From: Desulforhopalus sp.
GTDB lineage: Bacteria > Desulfobacterota > Desulfobulbia > Desulfobulbales > Desulfocapsaceae
Assembly (NCBI GenBank): GCA_023231425.1
Contig: JALNVI010000051.1
Span: 1 to 20,158 of the forward strand
DNA length: 20,158 bases
Reading direction: 5' to 3'
Within the stretch, counting starts at the first letter, position 1. Each line of letters begins with the position of its first letter. The notes beneath the pieces were generated by a model. It saw only the letters and a program-made list of their open reading frames with translations, was not told the origin of the DNA and made no database searches. Below are positions 7,676 through 15,422 of this stretch, one piece after another. The translations under genes were made by a program, and so were the position numbers.

Positions 7676-9049
7676 TTACTTCTCATCCATCTTATCAAGG
7701 CGATAACGCAGGGTGGCGCGGGACAGGCAGAGCAGGCGGGCGGCCCGGGAGACATTATGGCCAGACTCTTCCATGGCAAACTGGATGTAGCGTTTCTCGA
7801 GTTCTTCAAGTCCGACACGGTGACGGCGTACCAGTTGCTCCACCATTTGCTGTGCCCCCATAGTATCGACCGGCTTTGCCACCGGGCCGCCGCTGAGAAT
7901 GACATGGGCGGTGGTGATACGGTCGCCTTTGCTGAGAATCATTGCCCGCTCCAGCACGTTGCGCAGTTCCCGGATGTTGCCGTTCCACGGGTGACTCTGG
8001 AAGAGTTCCAGCACTCTTTCGGAGAAAACGGGTGGCCGACGGCCGAAGGCCTCGCTAAATTCCTTGATAAAATAGTTGCAGAGCTGTTCTATGTCGTCAC
8101 GGCGTTCGCGCAGCGGCGGAATGTGGATGGGGAAGACGCTGAGACGGTAGTAGAGGTCTTCACGAAAGCTTCCCCCGGTCACCATTGCTTCAAGGTCTTT
8201 GTTGGTAGCGGCGATGATGCGTACATCAATGGGGATGATGCGCGTGCCGCCGAGGCGTTCGATATTCTTTGACTCCAGTACCCGCAGAAACTTGGACTGT
8301 ACGTCCAGCTCCATGTCGCCGATCTCATCAAGAAACAGGGTGCCGCCGGAGGCGAGCTCAAACTTGCCTTTCTTCTGCTGGGCAGCCCCGGTGAAGGCTC
8401 CTTTTTCATAGCCGAAGAGTTCCGCTTCAAGCAGGGTGGCGGGGATGGCTGCGCAGTTGACCGGGAGAAAGGGCAGGGCGGCCCGCGGGCTGTTGAGATG
8501 GGTTGCCCGGCTGAGGAGTTCCTTGCCGGTGCCGGATTCGCCGCGCAGCAGAACCGTGGTGTCGGTTTTACTTACCTCACCCGCAAGGCGGAGAATTTCG
8601 CAGATCTCCTCGGAGTTGCCGATGATGTTGTCAAAAGTGTATTTGCCGGCGATCTCCTTGCGCAGATACTGCACCTCGGAGGTGAGGCGCGAGACCTGAA
8701 GCGCCTTCTCGACACAGGAGCGCAGCTTGTCTTCGGTGAAAGGCTTGGTAACGTAGTCGTAGGCGCCTTCGTGGATAGCCTCAACGGCGTTGTCGATGGA
8801 ACCAAAGGCGGTTACTACCACTACCGGGACATCCGGACGCTGTTCTTTGATGGTCTTCAGCACCTGCATGCCGCCGATCTTTGGCAGTTTGAGGTCGGTA
8901 ATCACCATCTGCACCGTCTCTGAGGAAAAGATATCCAGTGCCTCCTGACCGTCACTGGCTTCGAAAATGGTGAGAGGAAGATCGGAGAGGAGCATTTTGA
9001 TCACCTCCCGCATGCGGGGTTCGTCTTCCACAAGGAGTAAGTTAGACAT
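7676..9049 (-). CDS. Sigma-54-dependent response regulator (NtrC family)
   Basis: This 457-residue activator has the full three-domain layout. The receiver (1-120) has acidic pocket E8/D9, phospho-acceptor D52, T80 and K102. The AAA+ domain (about 143-370) has Walker A GESGTGKE, the sigma-54 contact loop GAFTGA, Walker B GTLFLDEIGDM and sensor/arginine-finger region FREDLYYRL. A Fis-type helix-turn-helix (NVSRAARLLCLSRATLRYRL) lies at the C-terminus. It should bind upstream of -24/-12 promoters and remodel sigma-54 RNA polymerase when phosphorylated by the kinase encoded 6 bases upstream. Its regulon is unknown. I found no convincing -24/-12 element in the gaps at 10586-10779 or 13479-13714. 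Confidence 0.96.
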   Translation of the reverse strand: MSNLLLVEDEPRMREVIKMLLSDLPLTIFEASDGQEALDIFSSETVQMVITDLKLPKIGGMQVLKTIKEQRPDVPVVVVTAFGSIDNAVEAIHEGAYDYVTKPFTEDKLRSCVEKALQVSRLTSEVQYLRKEIAGKYTFDNIIGNSEEICEILRLAGEVSKTDTTVLLRGESGTGKELLSRATHLNSPRAALPFLPVNCAAIPATLLEAELFGYEKGAFTGAAQQKKGKFELASGGTLFLDEIGDMELDVQSKFLRVLESKNIERLGGTRIIPIDVRIIAATNKDLEAMVTGGSFREDLYYRLSVFPIHIPPLRERRDDIEQLCNYFIKEFSEAFGRRPPVFSERVLELFQSHPWNGNIRELRNVLERAMILSKGDRITTAHVILSGGPVAKPVDTMGAQQMVEQLVRRHRVGLEELEKRYIQFAMEESGHNVSRAARLLCLSRATLRYRLDKMDEK

Positions 9050-9055
9050 GATTCC

Positions 9056-10585
9056 TCAAGTATTGATGATCTGTTCCGCCTCTTTGAGGATGCACGGAAA
9101 ATAGAGGGTAAAGGTGGTTCCGCTGCCGGGCTCACTGTTGATTTTCATGTGGCCGCGATGCAACTTGACGAGCTGAGAGACGATAGAGAGTCCGAGGCCG
9201 ATGCCGTCGTCGGAAAAGGAGACGAAGGGGTCGAGTATCTTTTTCATCATCTCCGGCTTCATGCCGTGGCCGACGTCACTAATATTGATGATCAGCCAGT
9301 CGCGGGCTACAGTGAAGGGATTTCGGGTGGAGATAAAGCGCTTGTCGCCGTGGCGACCGGTGTCGCCGAGGTCCATCTCCGGTTCCTTCTCCGAGCGGAT
9401 GGTAATGTTCACTGTGCCGCCATTCGGCATGGCGGTGAAGGCGTTGAGGAGAATATTCATCAGAATCTGCCGTATCTGGCCGGGATCGGCTTCCATCAGG
9501 GGGAGATTGCGCTGAAAGTTGCGGTGGATGGTATACCCCTCCTCCCGATAACGCTCCTCAATGGCGGTCAGCGTCTCCTCAAAGACCTCGCCGAGATTGA
9601 TCTCGGTGAGGATCGGGGTGGCGGGGCGGGCGAAATCAAGGAAGGCCTTGAGGGTGTTGTCGAGTCGTACGACCTCATCCATGATGAAACTGGCGGCTTT
9701 TTCCCGCATCGCCCATGGGCGCTTTGTGTCGAGCACGACCTGAGTGGAACCGAGGATAATACCGAGGGGATTCTTGATCTCGTGGGCAATTCCGGCGGTC
9801 ATCTTGCCGACGGCGGCGAGTTTCTCTTTCTCCTGCAGCTCGGCATGGGTGTTTTTTACCTCAATGAGGCTCTTCTCGAGAGAGTTCGCCATCTTGTTGA
9901 AGGAGAGGGCAAGGTCGCGGGCGATATCCGGTTGATGGATATCAACTCTGTAGGAGAGGTCGCCGATGCCGATACGGTCAATTCCTTTACGCAGGGTGAG
10001 CAGTGGCTTCATGATACTGCGGGCGAGCAGCATGCTGAGCAGGGCAGTAAGAAGAAGGACGGCGAGGATGAAACTGATGGTGGTCTTCTGGATTACCAGG
10101 AGCTGCTCGAACCACTTCTCGGCAGGAAAGGCGGCGATGATGAGCCGGTCACCGGAGAGGGGCTGCCGGAAGGTGAACCATTTACGGTGGGCAAAGGTTA
10201 TTACGTCCTGGTTACGTCCAGAGGTTTCAAGTTGGGTGAAAGCGATAAGCAGCAGGTCCTCTGCGGGTTGTTTTGGGGGACTCTGCGTGTTAATGACGGT
10301 TGTAGTTTTTCTTTCCCTGCTGAGGACAGCAGCGACAATTTTTTCTCCCCGGGGGAAAAAATGATCCGGTCCTGTGGCGGGTGGAGTTTCAAGAGTTGCA
10401 GTGAGTCTTGTGCCGACATCCGCAGCGTGCATTCCCAGCTGTGCCATGACCACCTGGTGCGCCTGGTGGTAGCCCACCCAGCCGGCAGCGGTGACGAAAA
10501 TCGTCGAAATGAGGGTTATGGCGATGAAGATGCGAAACTGAAATGAGAAGAGATGACTGACGAGTTTGTTCATGGCAGAGATCAT
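9056..10585 (-). CDS. Membrane sensor histidine kinase (NtrB/ZraS-like) of the two-component pair
   Basis: The protein has 509 residues. TM1 is about 18-38, followed by a periplasmic sensor of about 125 residues without a motif I recognise. TM2 is about 166-189 and leads into a HAMP linker (about 189-241) with a coiled stretch. The HisKA domain has phospho-acceptor H268 in GIAHEIKNPLG. The ATPase has an N box (ILMNILLNAFTAMPNGG), G1 (DVGHGM) and G2 (DDGIGLGLSI). It autophosphorylates and passes the phosphate to D52 of the next gene product. A 6-base gap to the regulator indicates one operon. The ATG at 10585 was kept; a second ATG at 10573 (MNKLVSHLF) is possible. The signal cannot be deduced. 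The operon is divergent from the repeat-protein gene across 194 bases. Confidence 0.95.
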   Translation of the reverse strand: MISAMNKLVSHLFSFQFRIFIAITLISTIFVTAAGWVGYHQAHQVVMAQLGMHAADVGTRLTATLETPPATGPDHFFPRGEKIVAAVLSRERKTTTVINTQSPPKQPAEDLLLIAFTQLETSGRNQDVITFAHRKWFTFRQPLSGDRLIIAAFPAEKWFEQLLVIQKTTISFILAVLLLTALLSMLLARSIMKPLLTLRKGIDRIGIGDLSYRVDIHQPDIARDLALSFNKMANSLEKSLIEVKNTHAELQEKEKLAAVGKMTAGIAHEIKNPLGIILGSTQVVLDTKRPWAMREKAASFIMDEVVRLDNTLKAFLDFARPATPILTEINLGEVFEETLTAIEERYREEGYTIHRNFQRNLPLMEADPGQIRQILMNILLNAFTAMPNGGTVNITIRSEKEPEMDLGDTGRHGDKRFISTRNPFTVARDWLIINISDVGHGMKPEMMKKILDPFVSFSDDGIGLGLSIVSQLVKLHRGHMKINSEPGSGTTFTLYFPCILKEAEQIINT

Positions 10586-10671
10586 ACACTATCCCGAATT
10601 GCTTGAACAGAAAACATGCTGCAAATAACGTGGTAAAATGGTTAATATATGTACTATTTTCCGTTGAAGTA

Positions 10672-10698
10672 TTGACAAAGTTTGGTCGTTATTCTAAT
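10672..10698 (+). promoter_or_regulatory. Tentative sigma-70-type promoter of the repeat-protein gene
   Basis: A consensus -35 TTGACA (10672-10677) is followed after 15 bases by TCTAAT (10693-10698, 5 of 6). An AT-rich stretch upstream (10631-10660) could act as an UP element. The spacer is shorter than the preferred 17 bases. The leader to the ATG is about 75 bases, with GCGAGGT as the ribosome site. Confidence 0.4.
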
Positions 10699-10779
10699 CA
10701 GAAGGGTGATAGAAATGAAGGGCCGTTCATTTGTTCCGGACGGCGGCGAGCAGTTTAATTCAATAGCGAGGTAGCAAGA

Positions 10780-12654
10780 ATGGCCACGAAAGAAGAACTT
10801 GAAGAACTGTATGACGACTGTCAGGAGACTCCGGATTACGTAAAGGTTGCCCTTGGAGCTTTTGAGATCGGTGAGAAAGAGTGGGCGGAAGAAGTGTATG
10901 AAGAGGGCGCTGACTGGGCAGGTTCCGCGCAGGATTTTCTTGCAATGTCAATTGGCGCGAAGAAGATTCTCGGCGACGATGCCAGAGGCGCAGAATATTT
11001 CGCAAAGGCCAAAGAGGCCTGCACCTCCGCTGATGACATGGTTGCCATGGCTGAGGCCTGCGCTGCGGATGGTGACAAAGATACAGCCCGGGAGCTTTTT
11101 GCAGGTGCGGCAGACAAGGTGCAGAAGGCCGCGCAGTTCCTCGCTCTCGCTCAGAAAATTAACGATTCCCTTGGTGACAAGGAGCTTGCCGCACAGATTT
11201 CTGCCAGAGGTAAAGAGCAATGCAAGACTCCGGCCGACTTCGCCGAACTGGCGAAGGGGCTTGCTAAAGATTTTGGAGATGAGGCAGGTGCTCAGGATGT
11301 GCTTTCCTCTGCAGTAAATGTGTGTAAGACAGGAGATGATTTCGCCGCCATCGCGGCCGCTGCTGCGGATCTCTTTCCGAAAAGTGATCTCGGCATTCAA
11401 CTTTTCAAAGAGGCTGAAGAGAAGATTCCCTCCGGTCTTGATATGGGCGGACTGGCTAAAGCTGCTGCCACCACTCTTGGAGATAAAGAGTACGCAAAAG
11501 TTCTCTTTAACAAGGCTCAAGAGATGCTCACTTCCGGTGATGATCTCACCAAACTTGCCGGTTTTGTGCAGGAGAGCCTCGGCGACAAAGCGATGATGGC
11601 CGCTATTTATCAAAAAGCCGTCAGCTATGAAAAAAACGCTGGCAAGATTGTCATTGTTGCCACCAGAATGGCCGATGAACTCGGTGATCTCGATGGGGCT
11701 GTAGCGGTGCTTAAGCAGGCTGAGAGTGCGGTGAAGAACAACGCCGAATTTGAAAAGGTTGCGGATGCAATCCTCAAATACGCCTCTGACCAGCAATGGA
11801 AGGGAGATATTGCCCTGCAGAAAGAGAAACGGGCTGCCAATGGTCCTCTTTATGAAGAGCTCATCAAGAAAGAGGGTGAGGCGGAAAGTGCCGCTGCCCT
11901 GCGTAAACTGGCAAAAGAGGTGATGACTGCTACCGGTGACAAACCCTATGCCCGCAAGATGCTGGCCAATTCAGCGAAAACCACTCATTTTTTTGGCGAA
12001 GGGATGGAACTGGCTGAAGCGATTGTCGATGACCTTGGTGATCGTGAGTGGGGTGAAAAGGTCTATGAGGATCTGCTGCAGAAGGCTGATGATTTTGTCA
12101 GCAAAAAAAATATCGCCGCCGCGCTCAAAGAGAAAATTGGAGATGAGGTTAAGACCAGAGACATTTTCACCAGCCTTGAAAAAGAGGTTGCTGATGCCGC
12201 AGGGTATCTCAAAGTCGGAGCTGCAGTGTGCAGCGTGCTCGGTGATAAAGATTGGGTTCGCTCCCTCTACAAAGAGGCGCAGGCCTGCTGTAAGGATGAC
12301 CTCACAAAACTGATCGTGGCAGGGAATGTTCTGCGGGATCTTCACGATACCTCATGGGCCGCAGAGATCTACGGCGAGGTTGCTGCCAACTGCAGCGATC
12401 AGTTCAGTGCGGAAAATCTCTTCACCGTGGTCTTGCGACAACTGGGAGACTCTCAGGTTCTCAAACAGCTGTACCAGACGGTGGAAACACAGCTGGGGAG
12501 TGCTTCTGACCTGTTTTATCTCGGGGAGAGCGTGATTGAACGTTTTCACGATACAGGCTGGGCCTCTAAGATTTTTTCCCGTGCAGAGGAGGGAAAAGGG
12601 TATGATGCGGTGCGCTTTAAATTGGCCGCAGCCCGTCGGGAACAGGTTGCCTGA
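10780..12654 (+). CDS. Protein of about seventeen 34-residue TPR-like helical repeats, function unknown
   Basis: The 624-residue product has no signal peptide or membrane segment and is probably cytoplasmic. Nearly all of it is a tandem repeat with consensus LGDKxWAxxLYxKAxE, about six polar residues, then DxxxLAxxVxxx. Taking the G of GD as anchor (H or P in a few units), copies fall at residues 31, 65, 98, 132, 166, 200, 234, 268, 302, 336, then 386, 420, 454, 488, 522, 556 and 590. Spacing is 34 throughout except one 33 and one 16-residue insertion near 345-370. Period and the GD..A...Y.KA.E pattern resemble a TPR or Sel1 superhelix, so a protein-binding scaffold is likely (inference). Cysteine recurs at the same repeat position (+16) in five units (C81, C148, C182, C504, C538). 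It is monocistronic, with its own promoter and terminator. I do not recognise the family. Confidence 0.9.
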   Translation: MATKEELEELYDDCQETPDYVKVALGAFEIGEKEWAEEVYEEGADWAGSAQDFLAMSIGAKKILGDDARGAEYFAKAKEACTSADDMVAMAEACAADGDKDTARELFAGAADKVQKAAQFLALAQKINDSLGDKELAAQISARGKEQCKTPADFAELAKGLAKDFGDEAGAQDVLSSAVNVCKTGDDFAAIAAAAADLFPKSDLGIQLFKEAEEKIPSGLDMGGLAKAAATTLGDKEYAKVLFNKAQEMLTSGDDLTKLAGFVQESLGDKAMMAAIYQKAVSYEKNAGKIVIVATRMADELGDLDGAVAVLKQAESAVKNNAEFEKVADAILKYASDQQWKGDIALQKEKRAANGPLYEELIKKEGEAESAAALRKLAKEVMTATGDKPYARKMLANSAKTTHFFGEGMELAEAIVDDLGDREWGEKVYEDLLQKADDFVSKKNIAAALKEKIGDEVKTRDIFTSLEKEVADAAGYLKVGAAVCSVLGDKDWVRSLYKEAQACCKDDLTKLIVAGNVLRDLHDTSWAAEIYGEVAANCSDQFSAENLFTVVLRQLGDSQVLKQLYQTVETQLGSASDLFYLGESVIERFHDTGWASKIFSRAEEGKGYDAVRFKLAAARREQVA

Positions 12655-12684
12655 ACCCTTATTTACAACATGATGTAACACCAG

Positions 12685-12713
12685 AGGGGAGCGGCTGCGG
12701 TCGTTCCCCTTTT
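12685..12713 (+). terminator. Intrinsic terminator after the repeat-protein gene
   Basis: An 11-bp stem with two G-T wobbles (arms 12685-12695 and 12700-12710, aggggagcggc paired with gtcgttcccct) has loop tgcg. It is followed by tttgtgattt. It stands 31 bases after the stop and only 28 bases before the sanA start. Confidence 0.75.
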
Positions 12714-12737
12714 GTGATTTATGGCGGGAGAGTGATC

Positions 12738-13478
12738 ATGCGAAAAGGACTCTACATACTCCTTTTTCTGCTTGTGCTGACCGGCGTCGGATTGTTTGTG
12801 CTCAACCGTTATGTGGCCAGTTTCAGCAGGTACAGTACCGGCGTGCTTGAGGAGCTGCAGCCGGAGCATGCCGCGCTGTTGCTTGGGACGACCAAATGGC
12901 GGGTGGGAGGAGGGGAGAATCTTTACTATCGCTACCGTATCGACGCGGCGGAGCAACTCTACCGTGCGGGAAAGGTGGAGAAGATTATTGTCTCCGGTGC
13001 CAATCGCACCATTCATTATAATGAACCGAGAGATATGAAGGCGGACCTCGTCGCCCGGGGGGTTCCGGCGGAGGATATCATTTCTGATTACGCGGGGCTG
13101 CGTACCCTCGATTCGGTGGTGCGTTTCCAACAGATTTTTGGTCAGACCCGGGGGATCGTTATCTCTCAACCTTTTCACAACGCCCGTGCTATCTATATCG
13201 GTCGCATGAAGGGGGTTGATCTGCAGGGGTACAATGCTCAGAGCGTGCCAGCGAACTACAGTATCAAAACCAGTCTGCGGGAAATATTCGCCAAGGTGGT
13301 CAGTGTGTTAGATGTTGAACTGCTTGCCACCGCGCCGCACTATCTTGGTCCGTCTATTGATATAGATGCTGTCCCGAAGCCCGTTGTGCCAAACGGCGGT
13401 GAAATGGGAGAAAAGGAAGCCTCCCCGGGGGACAAGATTGAGATCCCTGCAGTGAATGGTGAAACAAAAAAGGAATAA
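12738..13478 (+). CDS. sanA: SanA-like envelope barrier protein (DUF218/YdcF family)
   Basis: The 246-residue protein has a basic N-terminus and one TM helix (about 3-24), then a DUF218 domain facing the periplasm. It follows E. coli SanA closely in order and spacing of motifs: LLLGTTKWR, YYRYRIDAAEQLY, GKVEKIIVSGANR, YNEPRDMKADLVARGV, DYAGLRTLDSVVR, ISQPFHNARAIYIG and REIFAKV. SanA is linked to exclusion of vancomycin and other large compounds at high temperature. Its biochemical activity is not settled. I chose the ATG at 12738 because GGGAG stands 7 bases upstream. The frame opens earlier at a GTG at 12714, which would lie on the terminator's T-run. A polar C-terminal tail of about 35 residues is extra relative to the conserved domain. 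Confidence 0.9.
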   Translation: MRKGLYILLFLLVLTGVGLFVLNRYVASFSRYSTGVLEELQPEHAALLLGTTKWRVGGGENLYYRYRIDAAEQLYRAGKVEKIIVSGANRTIHYNEPRDMKADLVARGVPAEDIISDYAGLRTLDSVVRFQQIFGQTRGIVISQPFHNARAIYIGRMKGVDLQGYNAQSVPANYSIKTSLREIFAKVVSVLDVELLATAPHYLGPSIDIDAVPKPVVPNGGEMGEKEASPGDKIEIPAVNGETKKE

Positions 13479-13578
13479 AAAGATTGATGGGAGCATCGAA
13501 TAATCGCCATCTCCCTGATGGGGAAAGAACTTTTTTATGGAAAGTGTAAAAAATAACGTAAAAATATTATGCTGGTAT

Positions 13579-13641
13579 TTGACATAAGGGGTGTCCGTTC
13601 ACACTTTATCAGTGTTAGTGCATGTTGACAGTTCGATGTCA
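13579..13641 (+). promoter_or_regulatory. Paired TGACA/TGTC dyads upstream of the universal stress gene
   Basis: TGACA-N6-TGTCA lies at 13626-13641, and a related TGACA-N7-TGTCC lies about 46 bases upstream (from 13580). The geometry resembles sites for CRP/FNR-type regulators. Both contain TTGACA, but neither has a good -10 at 16-18 bases. The rest of the 236-base gap (13479-13714) is AT-rich. It holds only a weak ccatc/gatgg hairpin before a T6 run (13507-13536) that might end sanA transcription. Confidence 0.3.
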
Positions 13642-13714
13642 GAGAGCGACGTGAGATGATATATCGGTTGATTATTTTCCACGTAACTTAAACGAAAAAA
13701 GAGAGGGTGGTAAA

Positions 13715-14194
13715 ATGGCTCAAATTAAGAAGGTTATGGCAAGTTTGGATATGTCTGGTTATGCAGATCTGGTTCTGGATTATATCGCTGAACTGCTGAA
13801 AGAGAGAAAGGATGGTGAAGTGGTTATCTATTCTGTTATCAATCAACGGGATATTGACCATATTGAAGACGTGCGCAATTATTTCGTCGGGCTTGGTAAT
13901 CAGGGTGTGACTACTCAAAAATATATTGATAAAGAGACTGCCGTACGTACTGAGCATATGAATATGCTTGGAGAAAAATATCTTGGCAGCAAGGGCATAA
14001 AGTATAGTGTGAAAATTGCTACAGGCCATCCTGCAGAGATGATCATCAAAACAGCCAGAGAGGAGTCGTGCGACATTATCGTCATGGCCAATAAGGGGAG
14101 AAGCAATATTGCCAAAGCTCTCTTCGGTTCCATTGCCCTGCGGGTGTTTCGTCACTCTCCTGTGCCGGTGCTCAGTGTTCGGAAGTTCGATTGA
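13715..14194 (+). CDS. Universal stress protein (UspA family)
   Basis: This single Usp domain of 159 residues has the alpha/beta Rossmann-like fold. It opens KKVMASLDMSGYADLVLDY and ends with the family signature SPVPVLSVR. The nucleotide-binding motif G-2X-G-9X-G(S/T) appears as A125-N-K-G128, nine residues, then G138-S139. Only the first glycine is replaced, by alanine, so ATP binding is plausible but not assured. The conserved DIIVMANKG strand precedes it. The ATG has a GAGAGGGTGG ribosome site. The gene is monocistronic between an AT-rich leader with dyad sites and a strong terminator, which suits stress- or redox-responsive expression (inference). Its specific role is unknown. Confidence 0.93.
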   Translation: MAQIKKVMASLDMSGYADLVLDYIAELLKERKDGEVVIYSVINQRDIDHIEDVRNYFVGLGNQGVTTQKYIDKETAVRTEHMNMLGEKYLGSKGIKYSVKIATGHPAEMIIKTAREESCDIIVMANKGRSNIAKALFGSIALRVFRHSPVPVLSVRKFD

Positions 14195-14218
14195 TTTTTG
14201 TTCTGGAAATGTTTATTT

Positions 14219-14256
14219 AAGCCGTGCTCCTCACTTGAGGAGCACGGCTTTTTTTT
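14219..14256 (+). terminator. Intrinsic terminator of the universal stress gene
   Basis: A perfect 14-bp stem (arms 14219-14232 and 14237-14250, aagccgtgctcctc) has loop actt and is followed by T6 and gctt. It is a textbook rho-independent terminator. Confidence 0.95.
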
Positions 14257-14364
14257 GCTTTTCTCAGAGCCGTTGCGGCCTCCTCTAATATTCGCCTTTG
14301 CAGGGGCAGCCGTGCTTCTGACGGTGGAGGAGCATCAGGCCAGTGGCGCGTGATGTAAAGAGAA

Positions 14365-14396
14365 TAAAAACAGGATTCGTGGCAGGTGGATCCTGT
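14365..14396 (-). terminator. Probable terminator of glyQ
   Basis: Read on the minus strand, acaggat (14396-14390), a 13-base loop and atcctgt (14376-14370) are followed by ttttattct. The stem is short (7 bp) and the loop long, so strength is uncertain. The position, 23 bases after the glyQ stop, is right. Confidence 0.55.
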
Positions 14397-14418
14397 GCCT
14401 GAAGTGAGTCGACGAAAA

Positions 14419-15297
14419 TCAGGCGAGTCCTTTTTTCAGCAGGGGGAACCCCATCTCCTCGCGCTGTTTGACATAGCCCTCGGCTACCCGGCGGGCTATG
14501 TTGCGGATACGGCCGATATAGCGGGTGCGCTCGTTCACCGAGATCGCCTTGCGTGCATCAAGCAGGTTGAAGGTGTGGGAGCACTTCAGGCAGTAATCGT
14601 AGGCGGGGAGGATGAGGCCGAGTTCGGCCAGTTTCAGCCCTTCTGCTTCAAAGGTATTGAAGAAGTCGAGGAGTTTCTCGACGTTGGCATGTTCAAAGTT
14701 GAAGGTGGAAAATTCCACCTCTGCCTGGTGGAAGATCTCACCGTAGGTGATGTTGTCGTTCCACTTGATATCATACACGCTCTCCACTCCCTGCAGATAC
14801 ATGGCGATGCGTTCAAGTCCGTAGGTAATCTCTACCGTGGTGGGGTAGAGTTCGAGGGAACCGGCGTGTTGAAAATAGGTGAACTGAGTGATCTCCATGC
14901 CGTCGAGCCAGACCTCCCAGCCCAGTCCAGAGGCTCCGAGGGTTGGAGATTCCCAGTCGTCCTCAACGAAGCGGATATCATGGTCGAGAAGGTCAAGGCC
15001 AAAGCGTTTAAGGCTGCCAAGGTAGAGCTCCTGCACGTTGGCCGGGGAGGGCTTCATCACTACCTGATATTGATAGTAATGCTGCAGGCGGTTGGGGTTA
15101 TTGCCGTAGCGACCGTCGGTGGGGCGGCGGGAGGGTTGGGGATAGGCGGCGCGCCACGGCTCAGGACCGAGGGCGCGGAGCAGGGTGGCGGGGTGGAAGG
15201 TACCCGCGCCGACCTCCATGTCGTAAGGCTGCTGTATGGCGCAACCCTGTTCTGCCCAGTACCTGCCGAGTTCAAAGATGATATCCTGGAAGTTCAT
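14419..15297 (-). CDS. glyQ: Glycyl-tRNA synthetase alpha subunit
   Basis: This is the catalytic subunit of the bacterial alpha2beta2 glycyl-tRNA synthetase, which makes glycyl-adenylate; the beta subunit (GlyS) contacts tRNA. The 292 residues match the family (about 290-305). Recognisable blocks include FQDIIFELGRYWAEQGC, DMEVGAGTFHPAT, the class II motif region GRYGNNPNRLQHYYQYQV, DIRFVEDDWESPTLGA, GWEVWLDGMEITQFTYFQ and YGLERIAMYLQ. The ATG has AAAGGAT about 6 bases upstream. A promoter lies at 15353-15381. No glyS follows: a terminator and the convergent stress gene come next, so glyS must be elsewhere. Confidence 0.98.
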   Translation of the reverse strand: MNFQDIIFELGRYWAEQGCAIQQPYDMEVGAGTFHPATLLRALGPEPWRAAYPQPSRRPTDGRYGNNPNRLQHYYQYQVVMKPSPANVQELYLGSLKRFGLDLLDHDIRFVEDDWESPTLGASGLGWEVWLDGMEITQFTYFQHAGSLELYPTTVEITYGLERIAMYLQGVESVYDIKWNDNITYGEIFHQAEVEFSTFNFEHANVEKLLDFFNTFEAEGLKLAELGLILPAYDYCLKCSHTFNLLDARKAISVNERTRYIGRIRNIARRVAEGYVKQREEMGFPLLKKGLA

Positions 15298-15352
15298 GGG
15301 GATCCTTTTATGTTATTTTCGTGGGGAATTTACTGTTTTTCAAAAGGCCCTC

Positions 15353-15381
15353 AATATAGCGGGAAACTTGACTTTTGTCTA
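15353..15381 (-). promoter_or_regulatory. Probable sigma-70-type promoter of glyQ
   Basis: On the minus strand TAGACA (15381-15376) and TATATT (15358-15353) are separated by 17 bases, each matching consensus at 5 of 6. The leader to the ATG is about 50 bases. No T-box elements are seen. Confidence 0.55.
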
Positions 15382-15422
15382 TGGGGAGCTACCTGTATGA
15401 GGGTTAAAACAAGGAGGAAAGA

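Noticed and set aside
7493..8272. A 259-codon frame on the plus strand starting inside the inverted-repeat element
   Set aside because: It is mostly antisense to the NtrC-type regulator. Its start falls in the repeat and has no sensible ribosome site.
9149..10546. A 465-codon open frame on the plus strand opposite the histidine kinase
   Set aside because: The minus-strand kinase has all catalytic boxes. The antisense product is acidic, glycine-rich and without motifs, as expected from codon bias.
12714..12737. Upstream GTG start for sanA
   Set aside because: It falls on the T-run of the preceding terminator and lacks a ribosome site. The ATG at 12738 has GGGAG at good spacing and gives the normal N-terminus.
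13579..13611. Sigma-70 promoter using TTGACA upstream of the universal stress gene
   Set aside because: The nearest -10-like bases are 20-21 bases away, so spacing is wrong; kept only as a dyad.
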